Assembly (NCBI RefSeq): GCF_030651755.1
Contig: NZ_JAUSBZ010000161.1
Location: forward strand, 1-54,003
DNA from: Phenylobacterium sp.
GTDB lineage: Bacteria; Pseudomonadota; Alphaproteobacteria; Caulobacterales; Caulobacteraceae
Direction of reading: 5' to 3'
Length of the DNA stretch: 54,003 bases
Position 1 is the stretch's first letter; every line of letters starts with the position of its first letter. Made by a program: the position numbers and the translations under genes. Below, piece after piece: positions 18,718-29,454 of the stretch. The notes under the pieces were generated by a model. The model saw nothing but the letters and a program-made list of their open reading frames with translations. It ran no database searches and was not told the DNA's origin.

Positions 18718-20076
18718 ATGGCCGACGTCATTTGCGACGAGCGTCGCTTGGTGTTCGAGGATCTCGTCGCCTGGTTCGCCGATGGCTCCAAGGCCAAGGC
18801 CGACTGGCGCATCGGCGCCGAGCACGAGAAGTTTCCCTTCTATCTCAAGGATCACTCACCGGTTCCCTATGAGGGGCCGAACGGCATTCATGCGCTGCTG
18901 ACCGGGCTGATGCGGTTTGGCTGGCAAGGCGTGTTCGAGGGCGACACCCTCATTGGCCTGGAGCGCCGGGGCGCCAATGTCAGCCTGGAGCCCGGCGGTC
19001 AGTTCGAGCTTTCCGGCGCGCCGCTGAACGACCTGCACGAAATCTGCGACGAGACCGGCGGCCACCTGTCAGAGGTCAAGGCCGTCGCCGACGAACTGGG
19101 CCTCGGCTTCCTGGGCCTTGGCTTCACGCCCACCTGGACCCGGGATCAGATCCCGGTGATGCCCAAGGGCCGCTACAAGATCATGCGCAACTACATGCCC
19201 AAGGTCGGCGGCATGGGCCTGGACATGATGTTCCGCACCTGCACGGTGCAGGTGAACCTCGACTTCGGGTCCGAGGCCGACATGGTCAAGAAGTTCCGGA
19301 CCAGCCTCGCCCTGCAGCCTGTGGCGACGGCGCTGTTCGCCAACTCGCCTTTCACCGAGGGCAAGCCCAACGGCTTCCTGTCGGCCCGGGCCAATGTCTG
19401 GACCGATGTCGACGCCGACCGAACCGGCATGCTGGACTTCGTGTTCAAGGACGGCTTCGGGTTCGAGACCTACGCCAACTATGCCCTCGACGTGCCCATG
19501 TACTTCGTCAAGCGCGAGGGCCGCTATATCGACGTGGCCGGGCGCTCCTTCCGAGAGTTCATGGAGGGCCGGTTGCCGGAGCTGCCGGGCGAGCGCCCGA
19601 CCATCAAGGACTGGGCTGACCACGTCACCACCATCTTCCCTGAGGTCCGCCTCAAATATTACCTGGAGATGCGCGGCGCCGACGCCGGTCCCTGGAGCCG
19701 CCTCTGCGCCCTGCCGGCCCTGTGGACGGGCCTGCTCTATGATCAGGCGGCCCTGGATGCGGCCTGGGACGTCTGCAAGTCCTGGTCGGTGGAAGACCAT
19801 GAGGGCCTGCGCGCCCAGGCGGCCAAGGTCGGTCTGAAAGCTCAGATCGGCGGCCGCACCCTGCAGGACGTGGCCAAGGACGTCCTGGTCATCGCCCGCC
19901 AGGGTCTGAAGGCCCGCAACCGTCTCAGCGGCGGCATGGTCGACGAGACCGGCTACCTCGCGGAACTGGAAGACATCGCCGAGACCGGCCTCACCCCCGC
20001 CGAGCGGATGCTCGAGCAGTATCACGGGGCCTGGGGCGGGGATCTGTCCAAGGTCTATGAGACCATGGCCTTCTGA
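18718..20076 (+). CDS. gshA: glutamate-cysteine ligase
   Basis: A 452-residue ATP-dependent gamma-glutamylcysteine synthetase of the plant/alphaproteobacterial type, catalysing the first step of glutathione synthesis. Typical blocks are DWRIGAEHEKFPFYL, GVFEGDTLIGLERRGANVSL, EPGGQFELSGAPL, FLGLGFTPTW, MPKGRYKIMRNYMPKVG and RTCTVQVNLDFGSE. The start at 18718 follows GGGGAGAG; the frame is open from 18613 but the extra N-terminus has no family match. It ends 10 bases before the convergent DUF427 gene. A plausible downstream consumer of its product, gamma-glutamyltransferase, is encoded elsewhere in the window. Confidence 0.94.
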   Translation: MADVICDERRLVFEDLVAWFADGSKAKADWRIGAEHEKFPFYLKDHSPVPYEGPNGIHALLTGLMRFGWQGVFEGDTLIGLERRGANVSLEPGGQFELSGAPLNDLHEICDETGGHLSEVKAVADELGLGFLGLGFTPTWTRDQIPVMPKGRYKIMRNYMPKVGGMGLDMMFRTCTVQVNLDFGSEADMVKKFRTSLALQPVATALFANSPFTEGKPNGFLSARANVWTDVDADRTGMLDFVFKDGFGFETYANYALDVPMYFVKREGRYIDVAGRSFREFMEGRLPELPGERPTIKDWADHVTTIFPEVRLKYYLEMRGADAGPWSRLCALPALWTGLLYDQAALDAAWDVCKSWSVEDHEGLRAQAAKVGLKAQIGGRTLQDVAKDVLVIARQGLKARNRLSGGMVDETGYLAELEDIAETGLTPAERMLEQYHGAWGGDLSKVYETMAF

Positions 20077-20086
20077 GGCCGCCGTC

Positions 20087-20566
20087 TCAGCCCTTGGGCT
20101 CTTCCACATTGGTGGGCCAATGGGCCTTCTGGCTCTGGCCGCCGCCGGAATCGGTATGCTGCACCACCGCATCGACATCGGTGTGATGGTCATGGGGCGC
20201 GACATCGTCCCCGACCCCATAGACCTCGACCCGGTCGGCATAGAAGGCCACTCGCCCATCAATCTGGACGGCGCCGGGCAGGGGGTCCTCATAGGTCCAG
20301 GCGACGTTTTCCAGAACCTCGCCCTCCAGGGTGACGGTGTAGTAGGCCGCATCGCCCTTGAACGGACAATGGGTGGACCGGTCAGTCCGGGCGAAATAGC
20401 CCATTTCAATGTCGTCCCTGGGGAAGTAGGCGACCGGCGCCATGGCGCCTTCCTTCAGCATCAGGACATTGTCGCTGTCGGCGATGATGTGCCCTTGGAC
20501 AGCGGCGCGCATGCGCGTGGCGGCGGGGCGGATTTCCAGGGCGTGGTTGGAGCCGGGGGTGGACAT
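20087..20566 (-). CDS. DUF427 domain protein
   Basis: A 159-residue protein with one DUF427 domain: ATRMRAAVQGHIIADSDNVL, PVAYFPRDDIEMGYF, RSTHCPFKGDAAYYTV and WTYEDPLPGAVQIDGRVAFY. The domain is a small beta fold of unknown function found in bacteria and fungi. The C-terminal tail is hydrophilic and His-rich (DDVAPHDHHTDVDAVVQH). The start at 20566 follows AGGAGATGATCTC; the upstream in-frame ATG at 20650 is less likely. It is divergent from the peptide transporter gene, with a 206-bp gap that contains no other clear feature beyond a CCCGGG-rich stretch. Confidence 0.85.
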   Translation of the reverse strand: MSTPGSNHALEIRPAATRMRAAVQGHIIADSDNVLMLKEGAMAPVAYFPRDDIEMGYFARTDRSTHCPFKGDAAYYTVTLEGEVLENVAWTYEDPLPGAVQIDGRVAFYADRVEVYGVGDDVAPHDHHTDVDAVVQHTDSGGGQSQKAHWPTNVEEPKG

Positions 20567-20772
20567 GAGATCATCTCCTCTAGACCTGGAGAGAACGCGC
20601 CAGCCCGCCCCATGGCTCCAGATGTCACCCTGACCGCGGTTCGCGGGCAAGCCTTGCTTGTCTCACGGCCAGACGCGTGATCTTCTCCCCGCTTTCCCGG
20701 GCCGCCCGGGTCGAATGAACCTCGGCGCAGGCCTGATGGCCGGCTCAACGCAGATCAAGCGGAAGTCGATTC

Positions 20773-22722
20773 ATGAACATCGTCGTTGTGCTCGGCGTGA
20801 TCATCACGCTGCTCACGGGCCTTCCCGTGTTGCTGCAGCTGTTGCGCAATCATCCAAGGGGCCTGATCGTCCTGTTCTTCGCCGAGATGTGGGAGCGGTT
20901 CTCCTACTACGGCATGCGAACCATCCTGATCTTCTACCTGACCCAGCACCTGCTGTTCGACGACAATATCGCCAATAGCCAGTACGGATCCTACACGTCG
21001 CTGGTCTATCTGTTGCCCCTGATCGGCGGCGTTCTGGCCGACCGATATCTTGGCACCCGCAAGGCCGTGGCGTTTGGCGCCCTGCTGCTGGTCGCCGGGC
21101 ATCTGGCCATGGCGGTGGAGGGCGAGCCGACCCGCGAGACCCTGACCTATGCCGGCCAGTCCTACGAATTCGCCACCGAAGGCCGCATGGATGACCGCCA
21201 GGTGCGGCTCATGGTGGAGGGCGAGCCCTACGCCTTCGCCCTGAAAGAGGGTGGCGGTCTGCAGATCATCGACCTGCCCGCCACCGCGTCCCTCCCGGCG
21301 GTCCTCGCCGATGGCAGCTACCAACTGGCCAAGACGGCTGATCCGGTGGGGATCAACGTCTTCTATCTGGCATTGTCGCTGATCATCCTGGGGGTCGGCT
21401 TCCTGAAGCCGAACATCTCCACCATCGTGGGACAGCTCTATCCGCAGGGCGATCCGCGGCGGGATTCAGGCTTCACCCTCTACTATTACGGCATCAATCT
21501 TGGCGCCTTCTGGGCCTCGGTTCTTTGCGGACTGCTCGGGCAGCAGTTCGGCTGGAGCTATGGCTTTGGCCTGGCCGGGATCGGCATGGCCCTGGGCTGG
21601 GTCGTCTTCGTCCTGGGCAAGCCGCTGCTTCAGGGCAAGGGCGAGCCTCCCAATCCCGAGCTGCTGGCCAAGCCCGTGGTGGGGCCGTTGAACCGGGAAT
21701 GGCTGATCTACCTCTCCACACTTCCCGCCATCGCGGCGATCTGGTGGCTTGTTCAGCGTGAGGCGGTGGTGGGCCAGGTGCTGTCCGTCGCCATTGTCGT
21801 GTCCCTGGCCATCGTCGCCTATGTGATCATTCGGGTCTGCCAGACCCGGGTCGAACGCCAGCGGATGATGCTGGCCATGGTGCTGATCTTCGGCTCCGTG
21901 GTGTTCTGGACCCTGTTTGAACAGGCCGGGACCTCTCTCAACCTGTTCGCAGCCCGCAATGTGGACCTGTCCATCACGGGTCAGGCCAGCACCTTCCTGG
22001 GCATTCCGATGGGCACCCCAGACCAGCTGGCGGCGGCGGGCATGGCCCCGGGCGCCTGGTGGAGTTGGATCGACACCCGCTTTGGCGCCGCCCAGGTGCA
22101 GTCGTTCAACGCCGGCTTCATCCTCATCTTCGCGCCGATCTTCGCCGCGCTCTGGGCTTTCCTCGGCCGCCGCAATATGGACCCCGATCCGACCATGAAA
22201 TTCGGACTGGCCCTGCTGCAGGCCGGTCTTGGCTTCATGGTGGTGGTGTGGAGCGCGGGCTTCGCCGATCCCACATTCCGGCTGCCCCTGATGGTGCTGG
22301 GCCTGCTCTACCTGCTGCACACCACGGGCGAGCTTTTCCTCTCGCCGGTCGGCCTGTCGGAGATCACCAAGCTCTCCCTGGCCTCGGTGGTGTCCTTCAT
22401 GATGGCCGTCTGGTTCCTGTCCAGCTCCATCGCCCAGTTTGTCGGCGGGTGGATCGCAGGTCTGGCTGGAACGGCGACCCTGGGGGGCCAGGTGCTGGAC
22501 CCGGCCGCGGCCCTGCGCAGTTCCCTCGAGGTGTTCCAGATGCTCGGTTACTGGGGTCTGGGCGCCGGGGCGGTCTTCATCGTCCTCAGCTTCTTCATCA
22601 AGGGCTGGGCGCACGGGGTGGAGACCGGGCATGGCCCCTCGCCGGAGCCGATCGCCCCGACGGTCGATGGCGAACGCCAGGCGGTGAATCCCCAGACCCT
22701 GCGGGACGACCGCCTGTCTTAG
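20773..22722 (+). CDS. POT family proton-dependent peptide transporter
   Basis: A 649-residue inner-membrane di/tripeptide:H+ symporter. The family signature E-x-x-E-R-F-x-Y-Y-G is present (EMWERFSYYGMR), as is the PTR2 signature (FTLYYYGINLGAF), with about 12-14 hydrophobic segments. An unusual hydrophilic insert of about 80 residues (roughly 115-195: EPTRETLTYAGQSYEFATEG through LADGSYQLAKTADP) interrupts the N-terminal helix bundle before NVFYLALSLIILGVGFLKPN. The start at 20773 has GGAAG eight bases upstream. The gene converges on the TonB receptor gene, with a bidirectional terminator between. Likely role: peptide nutrition. Confidence 0.92.
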   Translation: MNIVVVLGVIITLLTGLPVLLQLLRNHPRGLIVLFFAEMWERFSYYGMRTILIFYLTQHLLFDDNIANSQYGSYTSLVYLLPLIGGVLADRYLGTRKAVAFGALLLVAGHLAMAVEGEPTRETLTYAGQSYEFATEGRMDDRQVRLMVEGEPYAFALKEGGGLQIIDLPATASLPAVLADGSYQLAKTADPVGINVFYLALSLIILGVGFLKPNISTIVGQLYPQGDPRRDSGFTLYYYGINLGAFWASVLCGLLGQQFGWSYGFGLAGIGMALGWVVFVLGKPLLQGKGEPPNPELLAKPVVGPLNREWLIYLSTLPAIAAIWWLVQREAVVGQVLSVAIVVSLAIVAYVIIRVCQTRVERQRMMLAMVLIFGSVVFWTLFEQAGTSLNLFAARNVDLSITGQASTFLGIPMGTPDQLAAAGMAPGAWWSWIDTRFGAAQVQSFNAGFILIFAPIFAALWAFLGRRNMDPDPTMKFGLALLQAGLGFMVVVWSAGFADPTFRLPLMVLGLLYLLHTTGELFLSPVGLSEITKLSLASVVSFMMAVWFLSSSIAQFVGGWIAGLAGTATLGGQVLDPAAALRSSLEVFQMLGYWGLGAGAVFIVLSFFIKGWAHGVETGHGPSPEPIAPTVDGERQAVNPQTLRDDRLS

Positions 22723-22727
22723 GTGAT

Positions 22728-22765
22728 CTGAGGGGGCGGGGGCCGATCTACCCCCGCCCGATCAG
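22728..22765. terminator. bidirectional hairpin between the POT and TonB receptor genes
   Basis: A 9-bp GC stem (GGGCGGGGG at 22734-22742, CCCCCGCCC at 22751-22759, 8-base loop) with an outer CTGA/TCAG pairing. It lies between the stops of two convergent genes and overlaps the receptor's stop codon. There is no clear T-run on either side, so termination may rely on the stem alone or on Rho. Confidence 0.7.
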
Positions 22766-24825
22766 GCGCCCAGGGTCTTGCTGATCCGCAGGCGGTACAT
22801 GCGGCCAAACTGGATGTCCCGGTCCTCCACATAGGCGATGGGGGCGACGTCCCTGGGGCCGGCATAGACGGTGCGGGTGCGGCGCACGCCGCGCTCGGTG
22901 ACATTGGGGATTTCGAACCGGATCACCCAGGTCGGCTGAGGCTTCCACTCCACGAAGGGCACGACGAAGGTCTTGAGCTTTCGCGTCGAAATCTCGTCAT
23001 AGCGGTAGTAGGTCTCCCGCCAGCCCCCGAACACATCGACCCCCCAGACCGACTTCCAGGCCGGCAGATCGTGGGTGTAGTGGGCCTCCCACTCCAGGGG
23101 GCGCAGGCCCGAAATCTCACGACTTTCGCCAGTGGTGGGATCCTCCACCTCCGACCATCGCCAGGTGGCCTCCCCGCGTAGCTGGGCGCCCTTCACGCCG
23201 AGCCGCTCCAGGGGCAGGTTGAGGTTCAGGGCCAGCTCCTCGCGCACCCCCGAACCGATATTGGCTGGCGCGTCATAGATTCCCCCGTCGATCAGGCGGA
23301 CGGGCGCCCGGTCAATGACGTCGGTGACCTCGGCCCGGCGGACGGTGACCACCAACGCGCCGCTGGTCCAGAAGCGTCGTTCAATGGCGGCCTCGGCCAC
23401 CCACTCCTGGGCGGGGTTCAGGTCGGGATTGCCCGCGGTCAACACGCCGGTGTTCAGGGCGGAGGAGGCGACAAAGTCGTCGAAGTCCAGCTGGCCGACG
23501 CTGCGCTCAAGGCTGAAACGCAGCTGAGTGCGCGGATCCTGCGCCCAGGCCAGGCTGAGGCGAGGCTTGGCGAAGGCCAGGGACTTCTCCAGGGCCAGAT
23601 CGCCCTCGGCGGTGATGTCGGAGGCCTCGTAGCGAAGCGCCCCGTCCACCGTCAGACGCGGGGTGGCCCGCCAGGCGGTCTTCAGGAACACCTCGGCCCG
23701 CCGCTCTTCGACCTGAACATTGGCCGCCGGCAGGGCGATGGGAACGCCGTTGCGGGCGAACCGGGTGCGACCGTCCAGGGTGTTCAAGGCGGCTTCAGCC
23801 CCCAGCTCCCAGGACAGGGTCTCGGTCTGGCGCCAGCGCAGCACGCCACGACCGATGGTCTCCACCGTGTCGCTTTCCAGGGCGAAATGGGCCTGTTCGA
23901 CCGAGTCGTTGAAAGTGGAGTCGATGACCTGTTCGGCGGTCTGACGCAGCCCGATCAATTCCAGGCTGGTGCGCGGCCCCAAGGGGCGGGTGAGGCTGGC
24001 GCCCAGTTCGGTTTCGGTCAGGTCGAACTCTTCGTGGGAAATCTGCAGCGGACCGCCGCCCCGCTGCAGATTTCGCTCGTCATACTCGAAGTGATCGACG
24101 AACAGGCGGCCATTGACCCGGAGCTGGCCCCCAAGGATCGGACGCTCCACGGCCCCCGTCAGGGCTCCATTGGTGGCCTGGCCCTGGCTGTCCACGTCGC
24201 TGAGAATGAGAGGAAGCCCCTGGCCATCGACGCGAACCCGGGGCCCCTGGCCGGCGCCGTCATCAGGACCCTGTCCGCCGACCAGACCCGCCTCCCAGGC
24301 CAGGTCGCCCATCCGGCCCGAGCCCTCGACCCGAAGGCCCAGGAGATTGCGTCCGTCATAGACCTGACGATCGGCCAGGGCGATCAACCCCTGTACGGCG
24401 CTGGTCTCTGCGCGGATCAGATTGGCCATCACCGCCTTGCCCTGCATGTCGATGCCGGGGGCGCCCCCGCGGATGAGGTCGATGCGCTCCACCTGCGAGG
24501 CCGGGATTCGGCGCAGGATTTCCTGCAGGCTGTCGGACTTCGAGGCCGGCCGTCGCCCGTTGATCAGCACATTGCCCGCCGCGCCCTCGAAGCCACGGAC
24601 ATTGTCACCGCCATCCAGCACGAAGCCCGGCAGGCGCTCGATCATGTCGAGGGCGGTGGTCGGCCGCGCCTGGGCGAAGAAGTCTGGGCGATAGGCCGTG
24701 ACCCCCTGCTGACCCGGCGCAACCGCCGCAGGGAGATCGGGCGCCTCGGTCTGGGCGAGGGCGGTTGCGGGAATCACCAGCGGGCACGCTACGGCGAGCG
24801 CGACAAGGTGTCGGGGGGTGTTCAT
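22762..24825 (-). CDS. TonB-dependent outer membrane receptor
   Basis: A 687-residue outer-membrane transporter with signal peptide MNTPRHLVALAVACPLVIPATALAQ. The plug domain spans ~45-150 (ALDMIERLPGFVLDGGDNVR, GNVLINGRRPASKSDSLQEI, IPASQVERIDLIRGGAPGID). The rest is a beta-barrel with alternating strand/turn pattern, ending RMYRLRISKTLGA. No adjacent gene hints at its ligand: neighbours are a peptide transporter (convergent) and tldD. Caulobacterales carry dozens of such receptors for sugars, siderophores and other solutes. The ligand is unassigned. Confidence 0.92.
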   Translation of the reverse strand: MNTPRHLVALAVACPLVIPATALAQTEAPDLPAAVAPGQQGVTAYRPDFFAQARPTTALDMIERLPGFVLDGGDNVRGFEGAAGNVLINGRRPASKSDSLQEILRRIPASQVERIDLIRGGAPGIDMQGKAVMANLIRAETSAVQGLIALADRQVYDGRNLLGLRVEGSGRMGDLAWEAGLVGGQGPDDGAGQGPRVRVDGQGLPLILSDVDSQGQATNGALTGAVERPILGGQLRVNGRLFVDHFEYDERNLQRGGGPLQISHEEFDLTETELGASLTRPLGPRTSLELIGLRQTAEQVIDSTFNDSVEQAHFALESDTVETIGRGVLRWRQTETLSWELGAEAALNTLDGRTRFARNGVPIALPAANVQVEERRAEVFLKTAWRATPRLTVDGALRYEASDITAEGDLALEKSLAFAKPRLSLAWAQDPRTQLRFSLERSVGQLDFDDFVASSALNTGVLTAGNPDLNPAQEWVAEAAIERRFWTSGALVVTVRRAEVTDVIDRAPVRLIDGGIYDAPANIGSGVREELALNLNLPLERLGVKGAQLRGEATWRWSEVEDPTTGESREISGLRPLEWEAHYTHDLPAWKSVWGVDVFGGWRETYYRYDEISTRKLKTFVVPFVEWKPQPTWVIRFEIPNVTERGVRRTRTVYAGPRDVAPIAYVEDRDIQFGRMYRLRISKTLGA

Positions 24826-24920
24826 CTGGGCGTCTCCTCAGACGCGCAGATCATCCAGGGTTGAGCTGAAGACCAGTTAAATCTCAGACAGGTTCGCCGA
24901 CCAAGGGTCGCCGCCTGGAT

Positions 24921-24960
24921 CCTGATGCGATCAGACGGAGTCGTCTGATCGTCGATCAGG
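24921..24960 (-). terminator. hairpin downstream of tldD
   Basis: A perfect 10-bp stem (CGATCAGACG / CGTCTGATCG, GAGT loop, 24928-24951) extended by an outer CCTGAT/ATCAGG pairing. It starts 16 bases past the tldD stop and ends 95 bases before the TonB receptor start on the same strand. No T-run follows on the minus strand, so it may be a Rho-independent terminator without a clear tail, a transcript-protecting stem or a protein-binding palindrome. Confidence 0.6.
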
Positions 24961-24975
24961 CTCCAAACTCAAAGT

Positions 24976-26406
24976 CTAGAGGCTCGTGCCGCCCACGGTG
25001 AGCCCGGTGATCTTCAGCGACGGCTGACCCACGCCCACCGGCAGGCTCTGGCCGGACTTGCCGCAGACCCCGACACCGGGATCGAAGGCGAAGTCGTCGC
25101 CGATCATGGTCACCCGGGTCAGGGCCGAAGGCCCATCGCCGATCAGGGTGGCGCCCTTGACCGGGCGGGTCACCTTGCCGTCCTCGATCAGATAGGCCTC
25201 GGTGCACTGGAAGACGAACTTGCCGTTGGTGATGTCCACCTGACCGCCGCCGAAATTGGCGCAGTAGAGGCCGCGCTTGGTGGAGGCGATCATCTCGGCC
25301 TGGGGGGTGGAGCCCCCCTCCATGGCGGTATTGGTCATCCGCGGCATGGGCATGTGGGCATAGGACTGGCGACGGCCATTGCCCGTGGCCGAGAGACCCA
25401 TCAGCCGCGCGCTCATCCGGTCGTGCATGTAGCCCACCAGGATGCCATCCTCGATCAGCACGGTGCGTTCGGTGGGGGTGCCCTCGTCATCGACGGTGAG
25501 CGAGCCGCGACGGCCGGGCAGGGCGCCGTCGTCGAATACGGTGACGCCCGGCGCAGCCACCCGCTGGCCGATCTTGCCGGAAAAGGCCGAGGTGCCCTTA
25601 CGGTTGAAGTCGCCTTCCAGCCCGTGGCCAACAGCCTCGTGCAGCAGAACGCCGTTCCAGCCCGGACCGAGCACCACGTCCATCTCGCCGGCAGGGCAGG
25701 CGACCGCGTCCAGGTTCACCAGGGCCTGGCGCAGGGCCTCCTCGCCCTGTTCGCGCCAAGCGTCGGGGGTGATCCAGGCCTCATAGCCCGCCCGTCCGCC
25801 GGCGCCGGCGAATCCCGCCTCGCGGCGGCCATCCTTTTCCACCGTCACCTGGATGTTGATCCGCGACAGGGGCCGGACGTCGCGGATCAGCCGGCCATCG
25901 GCTCGCAGGATCTCCACGATGCGCCGTTCGCCCGTCAGACTGGCCATCACCTGGACCACCCGGGGATCCCGGGCCCTGGCCCAGGCGTCGATCTCCTGCA
26001 GCAGGGCGACCTTTTCGGCGAAGTCGGGGGCGGCCAGGGGATCGTCATCGCCATAGTGGCGGATATTGGTGGCCCGCGGTCCTTCGGCGGCGACGCCCGC
26101 ATAGCCGCGCTTGGCCAGGGCGGCCGAGGACGCGGCCCGGCGCAGGGCGGCCTCGGAGATTTCGCTGGAATGGGCGTAGCCGGCGGTTTCGCCCGCCACG
26201 ACGCGCAGGCCGAAGCCTTCGGTCGAATCATAGGCCGCCGACTTCAGCCGCCCGTCGTCGAACAGGAAGGATTCGCTCTCCGACCGCTCAGCGAAAATCT
26301 CTCCGTCGTCAGCGCCGGCCAGGGCCTCGCCGAGGATTTCGCGGGCGCGCTCGGGCGCCACGCCACAGGAGTCCAGGATCGATGGCGCGGAGACGTGGGC
26401 GTTCAT
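24976..26406 (-). CDS. tldD: metalloprotease TldD
   Basis: A 476-residue TldD-type metallopeptidase (E. coli TldD is about 481). With its partner TldE/PmbA it degrades unfolded short peptides and processes some ribosomally made peptides such as microcin B17. The zinc motif HEAVGHGLEGDFNRKGTSAF is intact, with the downstream GGQVDITNGKFVFQCTEAYL and VTRPVKGATLIGDGP blocks. The start at 26406 (MNAHVSAPSILDSCGV) fits family length; an ATG at 26451 is in frame but has a poorer context. No tldE gene is in the window. It is divergent from coxB, an order common in alphaproteobacteria. Confidence 0.94.
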   Translation of the reverse strand: MNAHVSAPSILDSCGVAPERAREILGEALAGADDGEIFAERSESESFLFDDGRLKSAAYDSTEGFGLRVVAGETAGYAHSSEISEAALRRAASSAALAKRGYAGVAAEGPRATNIRHYGDDDPLAAPDFAEKVALLQEIDAWARARDPRVVQVMASLTGERRIVEILRADGRLIRDVRPLSRINIQVTVEKDGRREAGFAGAGGRAGYEAWITPDAWREQGEEALRQALVNLDAVACPAGEMDVVLGPGWNGVLLHEAVGHGLEGDFNRKGTSAFSGKIGQRVAAPGVTVFDDGALPGRRGSLTVDDEGTPTERTVLIEDGILVGYMHDRMSARLMGLSATGNGRRQSYAHMPMPRMTNTAMEGGSTPQAEMIASTKRGLYCANFGGGQVDITNGKFVFQCTEAYLIEDGKVTRPVKGATLIGDGPSALTRVTMIGDDFAFDPGVGVCGKSGQSLPVGVGQPSLKITGLTVGGTSL

Positions 26407-26717
26407 AGAGAGTCTTTCAGCATGTGCGGCGGGCTGGCGTCCCTTAGACATAGGGTCTCACAGGGGCGACGTCACGGGGCGCCGCCCTCGCCCCGGTGGC
26501 GGCGGCGTTTGGCCATGCGTCATTTGGTCCAAAACCACGCAACAAACGTGATGACCCTTGCGGCCGGCTATCGCCTTGGCAATTTGGGGGAGAGCGCGTA
26601 TGCACGCGCCTTGAGGGCCTGGCGGCGGACGCCTTTCGCTGCGTAAGCCTCGTTTCAGTCGCGTATTCGGACCAGGGGGAATCCCCGTTGCCGACGCGCC
26701 AAAGAGACCGAGGGGAT
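26407..26717. promoter_or_regulatory. tldD/coxB divergent intergenic region
   Basis: This 311-bp stretch separates tldD and coxB and must hold both promoters. An in-frame extension of the coxB frame to 26496 has no family-like sequence and was discarded. I see no convincing -35/-10 pair, no strong hairpin and no known riboswitch. GAGGGG lies 2 bases before the coxB ATG. Confidence 0.4.
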
Positions 26718-27689
26718 ATGAAGTCGAGCTTGCAGGGGATGCGGACGTTGGCGGCCGGGGCCGCAGCGGGCGCGACGACGGCGTTATGGGGCGTCCAGGC
26801 CCTGGCCCAGGACCTGATGGGTCAACCCACGCCCAAGGGGATTGCGCTTCAGCCGGCCGCTGCGCCGTTGAAGCATGACGCGATCTGGTTCCATGACTGG
26901 ATCCTGATGCCGATCATCACGGTCATCACCCTGTTCGTGGCGGCGCTGCTGATCTGGGTGATCGTGCGCTACAATGCGCGGTCCAACCCCGTGCCGGCCA
27001 AGTTCAGCCACAACACCACCATCGAGGTCATCTGGACCCTGGTGCCGGTGCTGATCCTGGTGTTCATCGCCATCTTCTCCTTCCGGCTGCTGTTCACCTA
27101 TCACGACATGCCGCGCCCCGACCTGACGGTGAAGGCGGTGGGCTATCAGTGGTACTGGGGTTATGAATATCCCGACCATGAGGTGGGTGAGTTCATCTCC
27201 AACATGCTGCCCGAGGAAGACGCCCGGGCCGCCGGCGTGCCCTACCTTCTGGCGGCGAACGAGCCGATGGTCGTGCCCGTGGGCAAGACCGTCCGCATCC
27301 TGGTCACCGCCGCCGACGTAATCCACTCCTTCGCCCTGCCGGCCTTCGGCCTTAAGACCGACGCCATCCCTGGCCGGGTGAACGAGACCTGGTTCACCGC
27401 CGAGAAGGAGGGGGTCTATTACGGCCAGTGCTCCGAACTCTGCGGTTCGGACCATGCCTATATGCCCATCGAAATCCGTGTGGTGAGCCAGGCCGACTTC
27501 GAGGCCTGGGTGGCGAGCAAGGGCGGCAATCCCGCCGGACTTGCGGCCAGCACCGCGGCCGAGGCCACCGCTCCGGCGGTCGACCAGACCGCCGCCGACG
27601 CCGCGGCCATTGAGGGTGAAACTGAAGACGCGGCTGCTTCGCCGCCGCAAGAGACCGCTGCGCCTGCTGCCGCAGCGGCCGCGAACTGA
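26718..27689 (+). CDS. coxB: cytochrome c oxidase subunit II
   Basis: A 323-residue subunit of the aa3-type oxidase that takes electrons from cytochrome c through its binuclear CuA centre. It has a signal-like first helix (1-31), two transmembrane helices (~61-83 and ~103-127), then a periplasmic cupredoxin domain with the aromatic YQWYWGYEY. CuA ligands are complete: His203, Cys238, Glu240, Cys242, His246 and Met249 (CSELCGSDHAYM). After residue 270 comes an unusual ~50-residue tail rich in Ala, Glu and Thr, probably disordered. The start at 26718 follows GAGGGGAT. First gene of the oxidase locus, 16 bases before ctaD. Confidence 0.96.
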   Translation: MKSSLQGMRTLAAGAAAGATTALWGVQALAQDLMGQPTPKGIALQPAAAPLKHDAIWFHDWILMPIITVITLFVAALLIWVIVRYNARSNPVPAKFSHNTTIEVIWTLVPVLILVFIAIFSFRLLFTYHDMPRPDLTVKAVGYQWYWGYEYPDHEVGEFISNMLPEEDARAAGVPYLLAANEPMVVPVGKTVRILVTAADVIHSFALPAFGLKTDAIPGRVNETWFTAEKEGVYYGQCSELCGSDHAYMPIEIRVVSQADFEAWVASKGGNPAGLAASTAAEATAPAVDQTAADAAAIEGETEDAAASPPQETAAPAAAAAAN

Positions 27690-27699
27690 CCAGGGGTAG

Positions 27700-29361
<1,662 letters not shown>

Positions 29362-29384
29362 TCGGCCGGCCCGGCCAACACCCT

Positions 29385-29423
29385 GGGGCGCGGTTGGGTC
29401 ACCGCCGAACCGCGCCCCTTCGT
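29385..29423 (+). terminator. hairpin between ctaD and ctaB
   Basis: A perfect 11-bp stem (GGGGCGCGGTT at 29385-29395, AACCGCGCCCC at 29408-29418) with a 12-base loop, followed by TTCGTC. It starts 24 bases after the ctaD stop and ends about 30 bases before the ctaB start. The short tail suggests a partial terminator or a 3' end stabiliser for the coxB-ctaD mRNA. Confidence 0.7.
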
Positions 29424-29454
29424 CATTGCGAGCGGCCCGATTAGGAGTATGTCT

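Noticed and set aside
20696-20712. CCCGGG-CCG-CCCGGG palindrome in the DUF427/POT gap
   Set aside because: GC-rich self-complementary sequence expected by chance; no flanking promoter or T-run.
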